From positions 1,860,001 to 1,924,000 of the forward strand of contig NZ_CM003768.1 in assembly GCF_001547525.1 (NCBI RefSeq): a DNA stretch of 64,000 nucleotides, given 5' to 3'. Positions 8,509 to 17,740 of this stretch are shown here, piece by piece; within the stretch, counting starts at the first letter, position 1, and every line of letters begins with the position of its first letter. Below the pieces are notes generated by a model. It was not told the DNA's origin. It saw only the letters and a program-made list of their open reading frames with translations, and ran no database searches. The DNA comes from Burkholderia anthina (lineage in GTDB: Bacteria > Pseudomonadota > Gammaproteobacteria > Burkholderiales > Burkholderiaceae). A program made the translations under genes and the position numbers.

Positions 8509-9528
8509 ATGTCGACTGAACAACAGGGCACGGCCCATACGACGATCGACGGCGAGCCGATTCCGACGCTCGACGAGATCGCCGCGCAGCATTTCGCGTT
8601 GTCGCCGTGGGTCGCGCGCACGCCCGTATTCGAGCGCGCCGACCTGCCCTCCCTCGAAGGCACGCACGTCAACTTCAAGTTCGAGCTGCTGCAGGCGAGT
8701 GGCAGCTTCAAGGCGCGCGGCGCGTTCACGCACGTGCTCGCGCTCGACGAAGCCCGCAAGAACGCGGGCGTCACCTGCGTGTCGGCCGGCAATCATGCGG
8801 CGGCCGTCGCGTACGCGGCGATGCGGCTCGGCAGCAGCGCGAAGGTCGTGATGTTCCATACCGCGAGCCCGACGCGCATCGCGCAGTGCAAGCAGTACCG
8901 CGCGGAAGTCGTGCTCGCGGGCAGCGCGTCGCAGGCATTCGACCTCGTGCGGCGCATCGAGGCCGAGGAAGGCCGCTTCTTCATTCATCCGTTCAACGGC
9001 TATCACACGATCCTCGGTACCGCGACGCTCGGCTACGAATGGGCGACGCAGACGCCGGACCTCGACGCGGTGATCGTGCCGATCGGCGGCGGCGGGCTCG
9101 CGGCCGGCATGGCGACCGCGCTGCGGCTCGCGAATCCGCGCGTGCACGTGTACGGCGTCGAGCCGGAAGGCGCCGACGCGATGAGCCGCAGCTTCGCGGC
9201 CAATCACACGATCAAGATGAGCGCGATGCAGTCGATCGCCGATTCGCTGATGGCGCCGCATACCGAGGAATACAGCTATCAGCTGTGCCGGCGCCATCTC
9301 GATCGCATCGTCACCGTCTCCGACGATGCACTGCGCACCGCGATGCTGTTCCTGTTCTCGCACCTGAAACTGTCGGTGGAGCCGGCCTGCGCGGCCGCGC
9401 TCGCGGCGCTCCTCGGCCCGCTGCGCGAAACGCTGCAGGGCAAGCGCGTCGGCGTGCTGCTGTCGGGCACGAACACCGATCCCGCCACGCTCGGCATGCA
9501 CCTCGCGCACGCGCAACTGCAGCACTGA
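8509..9528 (+). CDS. fold-type II PLP enzyme, threonine/serine dehydratase family
   Basis: 339 residues from the ATG at 8509. The Schiff-base lysine is Lys68 in SGSFKARGA, SAGNHAAAVAYAA contacts the cofactor, and the phosphate-binding glycine loop GGGGLAAG lies near residues 192-199. There is no C-terminal ACT regulatory domain, so this is a short catabolic-type or hydroxy-amino-acid ammonia-lyase (threonine, serine or threo-3-hydroxyaspartate). I cannot decide the substrate. It lies 62 bases after argE and may share its transcript. Confidence 0.85.
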   Translation: MSTEQQGTAHTTIDGEPIPTLDEIAAQHFALSPWVARTPVFERADLPSLEGTHVNFKFELLQASGSFKARGAFTHVLALDEARKNAGVTCVSAGNHAAAVAYAAMRLGSSAKVVMFHTASPTRIAQCKQYRAEVVLAGSASQAFDLVRRIEAEEGRFFIHPFNGYHTILGTATLGYEWATQTPDLDAVIVPIGGGGLAAGMATALRLANPRVHVYGVEPEGADAMSRSFAANHTIKMSAMQSIADSLMAPHTEEYSYQLCRRHLDRIVTVSDDALRTAMLFLFSHLKLSVEPACAAALAALLGPLRETLQGKRVGVLLSGTNTDPATLGMHLAHAQLQH

Positions 9529-9673
9529 CCACGCGTCGTGCGTGCGCAGACCGACCCGGGGTTATCCCCAGATTATGTTGACAGCCCTGTTGATAACCCG
9601 CCGGACAAGCGCGCAAGTGGTTGAGCGGGCGGCGTTTTGCGCGCGCGAAGGTCGATCGTCACGAAATGGGCAG

Positions 9674-10108
9674 ATGCGGCGGCTGGCCGCATGCGCTGCG
9701 GTGCTCGCCCTGCTCGCCGGTTGCGCGGCGCCACCCTCGTCCACCTCCACCGCGCAATCTGCGTCCTGCGCGCGGCCGGGCGAAAGCCGCATGCTGCAGG
9801 CCGACCTGCTGTTCGGGCGCGACATCGCCGGGCGCGGCCCCGTCACCGATGCCGAACGCGCGGCATTCCTCGCCGACACGGTCACGCCACGCTTCCCCGA
9901 CGGCCTCACGTACTGGGACACGCACGGCCAGTGGCGCGACCGCGGAAGCGGCGCGATCACGCGCGAAGACAGCTTCGTGGTCCGTATCATCGCCGACGAT
10001 ACGCCGGACACGCGCGCACGGCTCGCCGCGATCCGGCAAGCGTACGTCGAGCGATTTCACCAGCAATCGGTCGGCATGACCGTCGTGCCGGCCTGCGCGT
10101 CGTTCTGA
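9674..10108 (+). CDS. DUF3574-type lipoprotein
   Basis: 144 residues starting at the ATG at 9674, chosen because a bacterial lipoprotein signal begins there: MRRLAACAAVLALLAGCAAP, with lipobox LAGC. After a Ser/Thr-rich linker the mature protein has LLFGRDI and DGLTYWDTHGQW followed by a SFVVRII strand, wording I associate with DUF3574, a small periplasmic lipoprotein family of unknown function. It is convergent with the PBP1A gene. Confidence 0.7.
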   Translation: MRRLAACAAVLALLAGCAAPPSSTSTAQSASCARPGESRMLQADLLFGRDIAGRGPVTDAERAAFLADTVTPRFPDGLTYWDTHGQWRDRGSGAITREDSFVVRIIADDTPDTRARLAAIRQAYVERFHQQSVGMTVVPACASF

Positions 10109-10137
10109 TTCACCGTCTTTGCTGCCCGGCCGCACGC

Positions 10138-10165
10138 AAAAAAAACGGGCGCCCGAAGGCGCCCG
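10138..10165 (-). terminator. terminator of the PBP1A gene
   Basis: Read on the minus strand, CGGGCGCC / GGCGCCCG with loop TTCG is followed by a run of eight T residues (A-run at 10138-10145 on the plus strand). Confidence 0.9.
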
Positions 10166-10192
10166 TCGCATGCGCGGAGAACGGCGTATCGC

Positions 10193-12715
10193 TTACTTGC
10201 TCTCGAACATGTCCATGATCTGCTGCTTCTCCTGCGGCGTGACGGGCGGCGGCGCCAGCCCTGCCGCGCCGGCGGAACCGAGTGCGTCGTTCGCGCTGAT
10301 CGCGTTCTCGGCCGGGTTGATGTCGACGTTCGCGACGAACCCGTTGCCCGGCGTGCGATCGGCGTAGTACAGCTCGCCGTCGATCGTGGTCAGGCCGTCC
10401 GGCATCGGCATCTGCTGCTCGGGCACGCCGTTCAGCGCGGTGCGCATGTAGTTCACCCAGATCGGCAGCGCGAGCTGCGCGCCGAATTCGCGGCTGCCCA
10501 GGCTCTTCGGCTGGTCGAAGCCCATCCAAGCCACCGCGACGAGCGACTGCTGGTAGCCGGCGAACCAGCCATCCTTCGCATCGTTCGTCGTACCCGTCTT
10601 GCCCTGCAGGTCGTTGCGGCCCAGCGCGTTGGTGCCCGCGCCCGTGCCGGCCGTCGCGACCGAATGCAGCAGGCTGTTCATCACGTACGCGTTGCGGCCT
10701 TCGATCGTGCGCGGCGCCGTGCTGCCCGCGACTACCGGCTGCGACTTCTGCATCGGCTGGCCGCGCGCGTCGTCGACTTCGGCGATCAGGTACGGGTCGA
10801 CCTTGTAGCCGCCGTTCGCGAACACCGCATAGCCGGTCGCGAGCTGCAGCGGCGTCACGAGCCCCGCGCCGAGCGCCATCGGCAGGTACGGCGGCGTCTT
10901 CGCCGGATCGAAGCCGAAGCGCTGCGTCACGTACTGCTGCGCGTACTGCGTGCCGATCGACGCGAGGATCCGGATCGACACGAGGTTCTTCGAACGCTGC
11001 AGGCCGGTGCGCATCGTCATCGGGCCGTCCGGCTGGTCGTCGTCCTTCGGCTCCCACGCGGTGCCGCCCGGCACGCTCGGCGGGAAATACAGCGGCGCGT
11101 CGTTGATCATCGTCGCCGGCCCGAGCCCCTTGTCGAGCGACGCCGAGTAGATGAACGGCTTGAACGACGAGCCCGGCTGCCGCCACGCCTGCGTCACGTG
11201 GTTGAACTTGCTCTTGTTGAAGTCGAAGCCGCCGACGAGCGAGCGGATCGCGCCGTCCTGCGGCGCGATCGCGACGAGCGCGCCTTCGACCTGCGGCAAC
11301 TGCACCACCTGCCAGCCCGTCTTGCCGTCCTTCAGCACGCGCACGACCGAGCCCGGCTTGATGCGCAGCGCGTTGTTCGCGCGCGGGCCCAGCGCGGCCG
11401 ACACGAAACGCAGCCCGGCCGGGCCGATCGTCGTGGTCGCCCCGCCGACGAACTGCACCTCGACCGCGTTCGGCGACGCCGACAGCACGACCGCCGATTG
11501 CAGGTCGCCGTTGTCCGGGTGATCGGCGAGCGCGTCGTCGATCGCCTCGTCGCGCTCGTCGCCGGCCGCGGGCAGGTTGATCGACGCTTCGGGGCCGCGA
11601 TAACCGTGGCGGCGCTCGTAGTCGAGAATCCCGCGACGCACGGCCTGGTATGCGGCTTCCTGGTCGGCCGAATTGATCGTCGTCGTGACGGTCAGCCCGC
11701 GCGTGTAGGTTTCGTCCTTGTATTGCTCGTACATCATCTGCCGCACCATCTCGGCGACGTACTCGCCGTGCACCGCGTACTGGTTGCCCGGCGTGCGCAC
11801 GTGAATCTCTTCCTTGATCGCTGCGTCGTACTGCGGCTGTGTGATGTAGCCGATGTCGAGCATGCGCTTCAGGATGTATTCCTGACGCACCTTCGCGCGC
11901 TTCGGATTGACGACCGGGTTGTACGCGGACGGCGCCTTCGGCAGCCCCGCGAGCATCGCCGCTTCCGCGAGCGTGATGTCCTTCAGGTCCTTGCCGAAGT
12001 ACACGCGCGCGGCGGCCGCGAAGCCGTACGAACGCTGGCCGAGATAGATCTGGTTCATGTACAGCTCGAGGATCTGATCCTTCGTCAGGGCCTTCTCGAT
12101 CTTGTACGCGAGCAGCATTTCGTAGATCTTGCGCGTGTAGGTCTTCTCGCTCGACAGGAAGAAGTTGCGCGCGACCTGCATCGTGATCGTGCTCGCGCCC
12201 TGACGCGCGCCGCCGTGCATCAGGTCGGCCACGCCCGCACGCAGGATGCCGAGGAAATCGACGCCGCCGTGCTCGTAGAAGCGGTAGTCCTCGATCGCGA
12301 GCACGGCCTTCTTCATCACGTCGGGAATGTCCTGGAAGCGCACGAGGCTGCGGCGCTCCTCGCCGAACTCGCCGATCAGCACGTGGTCGGCGGTGAACAC
12401 GCGCAGCGGCACCTTCGGCTGGTAATTCGTCAGCGCATCGAGCGACGGCAGTTGCGGCGCCATCACGACGAGCGCGTAACCGACGATCAGCGCGCCGACG
12501 ACCGCGAGCGTCGCGATGAGGCCGACGAACCACAGCGCGACGCGCGAGCCGAACGTGCGGCGGCGCCCTCCGCCTCCGCCACCGCGCTGCTGCGCGCGGC
12601 GGCCGTCGTCGCGATCGTCGTCATCGGGGTAATAGGCTCCGGACGGCGAACGGCGCAGCGTGTAGTGGGGTTCGTTCCTGTCGGAAGAAGAAGGCGGTCG
12701 TTTGATAATTGGCAT
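10193..12715 (-). CDS. mrcA: bifunctional penicillin-binding protein 1A
   Basis: 840 residues; a class A PBP that polymerises and cross-links peptidoglycan. Order: basic, Gly-rich cytoplasmic tail, one transmembrane anchor at about 59-85, the GT51 glycosyltransferase domain with catalytic Glu142 in EDYRFYEHGG and GASTITMQVARN, then the transpeptidase domain with SSFKP near residue 515, the SKN triad (QRSKNLVS) and KTGTT near 705. An Asp-rich, Pro-rich C-terminal tail ends it. The gene is monocistronic, with its own terminator. Confidence 0.95.
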   Translation of the reverse strand: MPIIKRPPSSSDRNEPHYTLRRSPSGAYYPDDDDRDDGRRAQQRGGGGGGRRRTFGSRVALWFVGLIATLAVVGALIVGYALVVMAPQLPSLDALTNYQPKVPLRVFTADHVLIGEFGEERRSLVRFQDIPDVMKKAVLAIEDYRFYEHGGVDFLGILRAGVADLMHGGARQGASTITMQVARNFFLSSEKTYTRKIYEMLLAYKIEKALTKDQILELYMNQIYLGQRSYGFAAAARVYFGKDLKDITLAEAAMLAGLPKAPSAYNPVVNPKRAKVRQEYILKRMLDIGYITQPQYDAAIKEEIHVRTPGNQYAVHGEYVAEMVRQMMYEQYKDETYTRGLTVTTTINSADQEAAYQAVRRGILDYERRHGYRGPEASINLPAAGDERDEAIDDALADHPDNGDLQSAVVLSASPNAVEVQFVGGATTTIGPAGLRFVSAALGPRANNALRIKPGSVVRVLKDGKTGWQVVQLPQVEGALVAIAPQDGAIRSLVGGFDFNKSKFNHVTQAWRQPGSSFKPFIYSASLDKGLGPATMINDAPLYFPPSVPGGTAWEPKDDDQPDGPMTMRTGLQRSKNLVSIRILASIGTQYAQQYVTQRFGFDPAKTPPYLPMALGAGLVTPLQLATGYAVFANGGYKVDPYLIAEVDDARGQPMQKSQPVVAGSTAPRTIEGRNAYVMNSLLHSVATAGTGAGTNALGRNDLQGKTGTTNDAKDGWFAGYQQSLVAVAWMGFDQPKSLGSREFGAQLALPIWVNYMRTALNGVPEQQMPMPDGLTTIDGELYYADRTPGNGFVANVDINPAENAISANDALGSAGAAGLAPPPVTPQEKQQIMDMFESK

Positions 12716-13096
12716 GTCGGAATGGCGGGCGGTCGTGGCGCCCTCGGACGCATGCGGAAATGCAAGCGGATGAATCAGAGTGGGTGCATCGAGATGCGGC
12801 TGTCACGTCGACAGACCCCGCCGCGCGGCGATCCGTTCCCGCGACGTGACAGCGCATTTTAATGAAATCGACCGGGGGCCTTCGCGATTTTTTGTAAAAA
12901 TTCCCGCAATGGCGTGATTTCCGGCACGTATTGTCGGCATCCTCGGCCTATGATGGACACGCGACACGGCGCGTGCGCACGCGTTTCTTTCAGCCGCGAA
13001 AGGTTGGGCGTCCTGATGCACGAGCCGCTTGAACTCGCGCGTTTAAGCCGTATTTAAGTGAACCGGTGGTGTAATATCCGCCGGCTCACGCGGGCC
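12716..13096. other. intergenic region between mrcA and pspA
   Basis: Divergent promoter region with no plausible gene. An inverted repeat ATTTTT-TGT-AAAAAT occurs around 12889-12903. A possible -10 hexamer, TAATAT (13072-13077), faces pspA just before the 11-bp repeat array. Confidence 0.4.
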
Positions 13097-13162
13097 GGGA
13101 CCGAAGCGGAACCGAAGCGGAACCGAAGCGGAACCGAAGCGGAACCGTAGCGGGACCAGCTC
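13097..13162 (+). repeat. 11-bp tandem repeat array upstream of pspA
   Basis: Six head-to-tail 11-mers: GGGACCGAAGC, three copies of GGAACCGAAGC, GGAACCGTAGC and a degenerate GGGACCAGCTC. The array ends 51 bases before the pspA start codon. A related array with the same unit and the same 11-bp period stands before the dodecin gene at 17647-17701. Confidence 0.9.
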
Positions 13163-13213
13163 GCACCGGGCATTGCCGCGGTCACGCGGTGCCTTTCAAC
13201 CACGGAGGATTTC

Positions 13214-13894
13214 ATGTCGCTTTTCGACTCTATTTCGCGCACGATCAAAGGCCTGCTGAACGATGCGGCCGATTCGGTACAGGATCCGTCGCGCGACGCA
13301 CGGCAGATCGTGCGGGAGCTCGACGACAGCATCGGCCGTGCCGAGAATTCGCTGATCGAGATCGAGGCACAGGTCGCCACCCAGCGCAGCAAGCGCGATG
13401 CGGCCGACGACAAGGTGAAGAAGTACGAGGACGGCGCGAAGCGTGCGCTGCAGGCCGGCGACGAAGCGCTCGCCCGCGAGGCGCTCGCCGCACAGTCCAA
13501 CGCGGAAGCCGAGCGCGATGCGCTCGCGGCCGAACTGGCGACGCTCGAGCCGTCGGTCGACAAGCTGAAGGGGCAGATCGCCGACATGCGCCAGCGCCGC
13601 AACGACCTCAACGCGCGCTCGAACATCCTGCAGGCCAAGCAGGAAATCGCGCAGGCGAAGGACGTGGCCGCCAGCGCGCTGGGCGGCATCGGCGGCAAGA
13701 ACCTGTCCGAGGATTTCCAGAAGCTCGAGGACAAGGTCGCGCTGCAGAACGCCCGCTCGGACGCGCGCCTCAATTCGGCCGACACGTCGAGCGGCAAGGC
13801 GCTCGAGGACAAGCTCGCCGCGTTGAACAAGGGCCCGTCGGTCGAAGATCGTCTCGCCGCGCTGAAGAAGCAGCTCGATACGCCCGCGCAGTAA
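13214..13894 (+). CDS. pspA: PspA/IM30 family protein
   Basis: 226 residues, almost wholly alpha-helical coiled coil, beginning with the amphipathic SLFDSISRTIKGLLND typical of the membrane-binding helix of PspA/Vipp1 (ESCRT-III-like). These proteins assemble on stressed inner membranes. CGGAGG lies 9 bases before the ATG. No pspF, pspB or pspC is in view, so this is not the enterobacterial phage-shock operon; the partner is the membrane protein 91 bases downstream. A 66-bp tandem repeat array lies upstream. Confidence 0.9.
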   Translation: MSLFDSISRTIKGLLNDAADSVQDPSRDARQIVRELDDSIGRAENSLIEIEAQVATQRSKRDAADDKVKKYEDGAKRALQAGDEALAREALAAQSNAEAERDALAAELATLEPSVDKLKGQIADMRQRRNDLNARSNILQAKQEIAQAKDVAASALGGIGGKNLSEDFQKLEDKVALQNARSDARLNSADTSSGKALEDKLAALNKGPSVEDRLAALKKQLDTPAQ

Positions 13895-13985
13895 CCGCCG
13901 CCGCGGGCCTCCGCGTCGCGCCCCGGCCCGGGCGCGCGGCGCGAACCGATCGTCAGGAGACGGGCGCGTCGCGCCCGGTTCGACC

Positions 13986-15167
13986 ATGAAGAAATCTCTC
14001 GCCGCACTCGGCCTCTCGCTGATGTTGCTGTCGTCCGCCGCGTTTGCGGTCCCGTCGCTGCAGCAGGTCGAGCAATCGATCGCGCAGCGCAACTGGCAGC
14101 AAGCCGACACGCAACTGTCGCAAGTCATCGATGCCCATCCGAACAACGCGCACGCGCGCTACCTGTATGCGCAGGTGCTGGACCGCGAAGGCCGCGCGTC
14201 CGACGCGCTCGCGCAACTGCAGCGCGCGAAATCGCTCGATCCGCAACTGAAGTTCACCGACGCGTCGCGCTTCGCGCAGACGGAGTCGCGCCTTCGCGCC
14301 GATGCGGCGCGCGTGCGCGGCAACACGCCGTCGGCCACGCAGGCGGGCACCCTGCAGCCGGGGCTCGCTCCCGCCGTCGCGCCTGCCGAAAAACACGGCC
14401 CGTCGACCGGTATGTGGATCGGCCTCGGGCTGATCGTCGCCGTGATCGCGCTGGTGCTGCGCTGGACGCTGCGACGCGCGCGCACGGCCGACGACGGCCG
14501 CGCCGACGACGAACGCCGCACGCAGCTCAAGCGCGCGACCGACGTGCTGAACGACATCCGGCCGCTGAAGCTCGATGCGAAGCTGTCGACGGCGCCTGGC
14601 GCCGCGGCGCTGACCGGCGAGCTCGAAGCGATCGAGAACGACGCGCGCACGCTCGTCGAGACGCTCTCGAGCGGCAAGAATCCGGTGCCGCCGTACCGCG
14701 TCGATGAACTCGAACAGCGCCACGCCAGCGTGAAGGCGCGCGTCGAAGGCCGTCCCGACCCGGCGGCGCAGCCCGCGGCGCCGGCGAACGGCAGCGGCTC
14801 CGTGTACGCGCAGGAAGCCGACCGCATGACGGGCGCCCAGGGCCAGCCGTATCAGCAGCAGCCCTACCCGCCGCAACAGCCCTATCCGCAACAGCAGCCG
14901 CCCGTCGTGATTCAGCAAGGCGGCGGTTTCGGCGGCGGGATGGGCGGGCTCCTGACCGGCGTGCTGCTCGGCGAAGCGATGTCGGGCGGCCGCGAGCGCG
15001 TGGTCGAACGCGACGTGATCGTCGACGGCGAACGCCACCGGCAGGAGGCCGACCCGGGCTTCGACCTCGGCCGCGGCGACGATTCGAGCTGGAGCGACGG
15101 CAATGGTGGAGGTGGCGGCATGGACCTCGGCAGCAACGACGACGGCTGGACAGACGACAACACCTGA
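13986..15167 (+). CDS. TPR-containing membrane protein with Gly/Gln/Pro-rich tail (PspA partner)
   Basis: 393 residues with an N-terminal signal peptide (cleavage near residue 22, AFA-VP). TPR-like helices follow (about 25-90), then one transmembrane segment near residues 143-160 (IGLGLIVAVIALVL) ahead of basic residues, a helical cytoplasmic part, a Gln/Pro-rich stretch (YQQQPYPPQQPYPQQQPP) and a Gly-rich patch before an acidic C terminus (DDGWTDDNT). I know no named family for the whole. Its position behind pspA suggests that it anchors or senses membrane state for PspA; that role is inference. Confidence 0.75.
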   Translation: MKKSLAALGLSLMLLSSAAFAVPSLQQVEQSIAQRNWQQADTQLSQVIDAHPNNAHARYLYAQVLDREGRASDALAQLQRAKSLDPQLKFTDASRFAQTESRLRADAARVRGNTPSATQAGTLQPGLAPAVAPAEKHGPSTGMWIGLGLIVAVIALVLRWTLRRARTADDGRADDERRTQLKRATDVLNDIRPLKLDAKLSTAPGAAALTGELEAIENDARTLVETLSSGKNPVPPYRVDELEQRHASVKARVEGRPDPAAQPAAPANGSGSVYAQEADRMTGAQGQPYQQQPYPPQQPYPQQQPPVVIQQGGGFGGGMGGLLTGVLLGEAMSGGRERVVERDVIVDGERHRQEADPGFDLGRGDDSSWSDGNGGGGGMDLGSNDDGWTDDNT

Positions 15168-15404
15168 AGCACCGACGGCCGGGCGTCGACGTCCGTCTCG
15201 ACGCCCGGCCGCGCACGCCGCGCGCTGCCGCATGGCCGCCCGCTGCCGGCGCGCGGATTTGTCAATCATTTCAAGATGGACTACCGGCAATGGGGCACGT
15301 TCGCTATCATGCGGCCATCGGCGTGCCACCGACCCTCATTCGACGCAAGGCAATCCTGCGCGTCGCGGCACGCCTCCCCCGCCCCAAACAGGAGAAAGCC
15401 GCTC

Positions 15405-15836
15405 ATGAGCATCATCAAGGAATTCAAGGAGTTCGCCGTCAAGGGCAACGTGATGGATCTCGCCGTCGGCGTGATCATCGGCGGCGCGTTCTCGAAGATC
15501 GTCGACTCGGTCGTGAAGGACCTCATCATGCCGGTCATCGGCGTGCTGACCGGCGGCCTGGATTTCTCGAACAAGTTCATTCTGCTCGGCACCATCCCCC
15601 CGTCGTTCAAGGGTAATCCCGATTCGTTCAAGGACCTGCAGGCCGCGGGCGTCGCCGCATTCGGCTACGGTTCGTTCATCACCGTGGCGATCAATTTCGT
15701 GATCCTCGCGTTCATCATTTTCCTGATGGTGAAATTCATCAACAAGCTGCGCAAGCCGGAAGAAGCCGCGCCGGCCGCGACGCCGGAAGACATCGTGCTG
15801 CTGCGCGAGATCCGCGATTCGCTCAAGCAGCGCTGA
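15405..15836 (+). CDS. mscL: large-conductance mechanosensitive channel
   Basis: 143 residues. MscL opens under membrane tension to release solutes on hypo-osmotic shock. The amphipathic N-terminal helix [16 protein letters not shown]1 with [15 protein letters not shown], a periplasmic loop, TM2 ([12 protein letters not shown]-like) and the C-terminal charged helix bundle are all present. CAGGAG 8-12 bases before the ATG fixes this start; the frame is open further upstream but without MscL similarity. Confidence 0.96.
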   Translation: MSIIKEFKEFAVKGNVMDLAVGVIIGGAFSKIVDSVVKDLIMPVIGVLTGGLDFSNKFILLGTIPPSFKGNPDSFKDLQAAGVAAFGYGSFITVAINFVILAFIIFLMVKFINKLRKPEEAAPAATPEDIVLLREIRDSLKQR

Positions 15837-15857
15837 TCGCGCCACGCTTCGCGTGCC

Positions 15858-15885
15858 AGGCCCGCCCCGTGCGGGCCTTTTTATT
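15858..15885 (+). terminator. terminator after mscL
   Basis: AGGCCCGC (15858-15865) / GCGGGCCT (15871-15878) is followed by TTTTATT. Confidence 0.85.
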
Positions 15886-16124
15886 GCGCATGCGATGCAC
15901 CGCCGCATGCGGCCCATCTCACTTTTTTGTGACGGGCGAATGCACGCGCGGGAAAAGCAGGTCTATGATGGAGACTAAACGACAGTACGGGCGCCAAGAC
16001 GCTGGCTGTGTCGATCATGGCGAGCAGGTCGACGGGAGACATTGATCGTCGTACTGCACGAATGCAGCATTTTCGTGTGCTATAAAGGATCGACATGCGG
16101 CGTACATAGCCGGGAGTGGGTCGC

Positions 16125-16616
16125 ATGAAAGTGCCGCATTTCTTGCAATTGTTTTTGAGGCGAGTGTTTATGTCCTTCCCGAAAAAACGTCGGCGTGCGC
16201 CGCAGGATGGCCAGGAGTCGTTCCTCGCGGTCTTGCGCCACTCGAAGCCGTTTGCCCAGCTCGACACCAAGATTGCCCGCGCCCGCGCGCAGGACGAGCC
16301 CGTCCTCTATGCGCACGTGCTGCCCGGCCTCGACGTGCTCCTGTGCAGCGTGCGCGGCGCGCAGCCGCCCTATCCGGCCATCGCCGAGCTGCGCAAGCGC
16401 TGCATCGAATCGATCGCCAACGCGCTCGAGCAACCGCTCGACGGCCTCGAGAACGGTGGTTACTGGTACGAAGCGAACGGCTTCGGCTTCCTCGTGTTCG
16501 CCAGCCGCGCACGTGCGCGCATCCTGCCCGAGTTTGGTGCGGGCACGAAAGCGAGCCTGCGCGGCGGCCTCGGCCGCCAGAACGCCGGCGATACGACACC
16601 CCGCTCGCTCGGCTGA
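16125..16616 (+). CDS. conserved hypothetical protein
   Basis: 163 residues from the ATG at 16125, which has GGAG 8 bases upstream; an equally usable ATG at 16170 (GAGG 9 bases upstream) would give a 148-residue protein starting MSFPKKRRRAPQ. The basic start is followed by a mixed alpha/beta body with FAQLDTKIARARAQDEPV, LPGLDVLLCSV and NGGYWYEANGFGFLVFASRARA. No catalytic motif is recognisable. Codon use is like the neighbours. A TATAAA at 16081-16086 may be its -10. Confidence 0.6.
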   Translation: MKVPHFLQLFLRRVFMSFPKKRRRAPQDGQESFLAVLRHSKPFAQLDTKIARARAQDEPVLYAHVLPGLDVLLCSVRGAQPPYPAIAELRKRCIESIANALEQPLDGLENGGYWYEANGFGFLVFASRARARILPEFGAGTKASLRGGLGRQNAGDTTPRSLG

Positions 16617-16630
16617 TCCGCCAGTCATTC

Positions 16631-16656
16631 GATGGGCCGCCTCCGGGCGGCCCATC
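16631..16656. terminator. hairpin between convergent genes
   Basis: Perfect 11-bp stem GATGGGCCGCC / GGCGGCCCATC with loop TCCG, placed between two convergent genes. There is no T-run on either side, so termination is only suggested by position. Confidence 0.45.
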
Positions 16657-16682
16657 TGCCATTCACACGCCTTGCTTGCCCG

Positions 16683-17576
16683 TCACGACGCCTGCCGGCG
16701 ACCGTTGCCCGGCCGCACGATGTCGATGAACGCGGCGAAATCGGCGCCCGCCAGCCCCTGCGCGGCGCCGAGCCTCAGCACCTGCTGCACGGTGGCCGAC
16801 ACGGGCATCACCGCGCCCGTGTCGCGCGCGGCGTCCGCGATGGCATCGACATCCTTTTGAAACGTACTCAGCGCGCCGATCGCAGGATGGCCCCCCGACG
16901 TCATGCGCGGCACGAACGTCTGCAGCAGCACCGAATCGGCCCATCCGCCGGCCAGCGCCTCGGCCAGACGCGCGGCGTCGATGCCGCTCGCCTGCGCGAG
17001 GCCCACAGCCTCGGCGATCGCGGTGACCGTCGCGGTGACGATCGCCTGGTTGCACAGTTTCGCCGTCTGGCCCGCCCCCGCATCGCCCATGTGCGTGATG
17101 CGCGACGCGTACGTATCGATCAACGGGCGCACCGCGTCGAGATCGGCCGCGCGGCCGCCGGCCATCACCGCGAGCGTGCCGGCCTGCGCGCCCGGCACGC
17201 CGCCGGACACCGGCGCATCGACCCAGCCGACGCCGAGCGCGGCCGCACGCGCCGCATAGTCGCGCGTGACGGCGGGCGGAATGCTCGAATGATCGACGAT
17301 GCGCCGCACGCGACGCGCGCTCGCGTCACCGGAAAGCAGCCCGTGCTCGCCGAACACGACGTCGCCGACCGCCCGGCCGTCGAGCACGCACACGAACGCC
17401 GTCTCGACGCGCTCGGCCAGCTCGCGCGGCGTGCCGACCACCTGCGCGCCGTCCTTCACCAGCGCCTCGGCCTTCTCGCGCGAGCGGTTCCACACGCTCA
17501 CGCGATGCCCGGCCGCCAGCAAATGCCGAATCATCGGCGCGCCCATCAATCCCGGTCCGCAAAATCCGACTTCCAC
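16683..17576 (-). CDS. NAD(P)-dependent beta-hydroxyacid dehydrogenase family protein
   Basis: 297 residues from a GTG start at 17576, chosen because GGAG lies 6 bases upstream; the frame continues upstream but reads non-conserved residues. The Rossmann loop is GFCGPGLMGAPM, the substrate-binding signature is VDAPVSGGVPGAQAGTLAVM, and the catalytic Lys lies in GAGQTAKLCNQ (family pattern GxxxxxKxxNN). The family includes 3-hydroxyisobutyrate dehydrogenase and tartronate semialdehyde reductase; the substrate cannot be told. A paralogue with the same architecture is at 38393-39277. Confidence 0.85.
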   Translation of the reverse strand: MEVGFCGPGLMGAPMIRHLLAAGHRVSVWNRSREKAEALVKDGAQVVGTPRELAERVETAFVCVLDGRAVGDVVFGEHGLLSGDASARRVRRIVDHSSIPPAVTRDYAARAAALGVGWVDAPVSGGVPGAQAGTLAVMAGGRAADLDAVRPLIDTYASRITHMGDAGAGQTAKLCNQAIVTATVTAIAEAVGLAQASGIDAARLAEALAGGWADSVLLQTFVPRMTSGGHPAIGALSTFQKDVDAIADAARDTGAVMPVSATVQQVLRLGAAQGLAGADFAAFIDIVRPGNGRRQAS

Positions 17577-17646
17577 GTTCGTCGTCTCCGATATGGGTTG
17601 CAGTTGCCGCCCATCATACCTATCACTCAAGAAGCCGGGCACGCAC

Positions 17647-17701
17647 CGGACCGTAGCGGGACCGTAGCGGGACCGTAGCGGAACCGCCTCGGGACCGCGC
17701 C
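17647..17701 (+). repeat. 11-bp tandem repeat array upstream of the dodecin gene
   Basis: Five head-to-tail 11-mers: CGGACCGTAGC, two copies of GGGACCGTAGC, GGAACCGCCTC and GGGACCGCGCC. It ends 39 bases before the dodecin ATG. The unit matches that of the array before pspA (13097-13162). Confidence 0.85.
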
Positions 17702-17740
17702 TTGCACCGGCAAAACAGATCGATATCCCAGGGAGGCATC

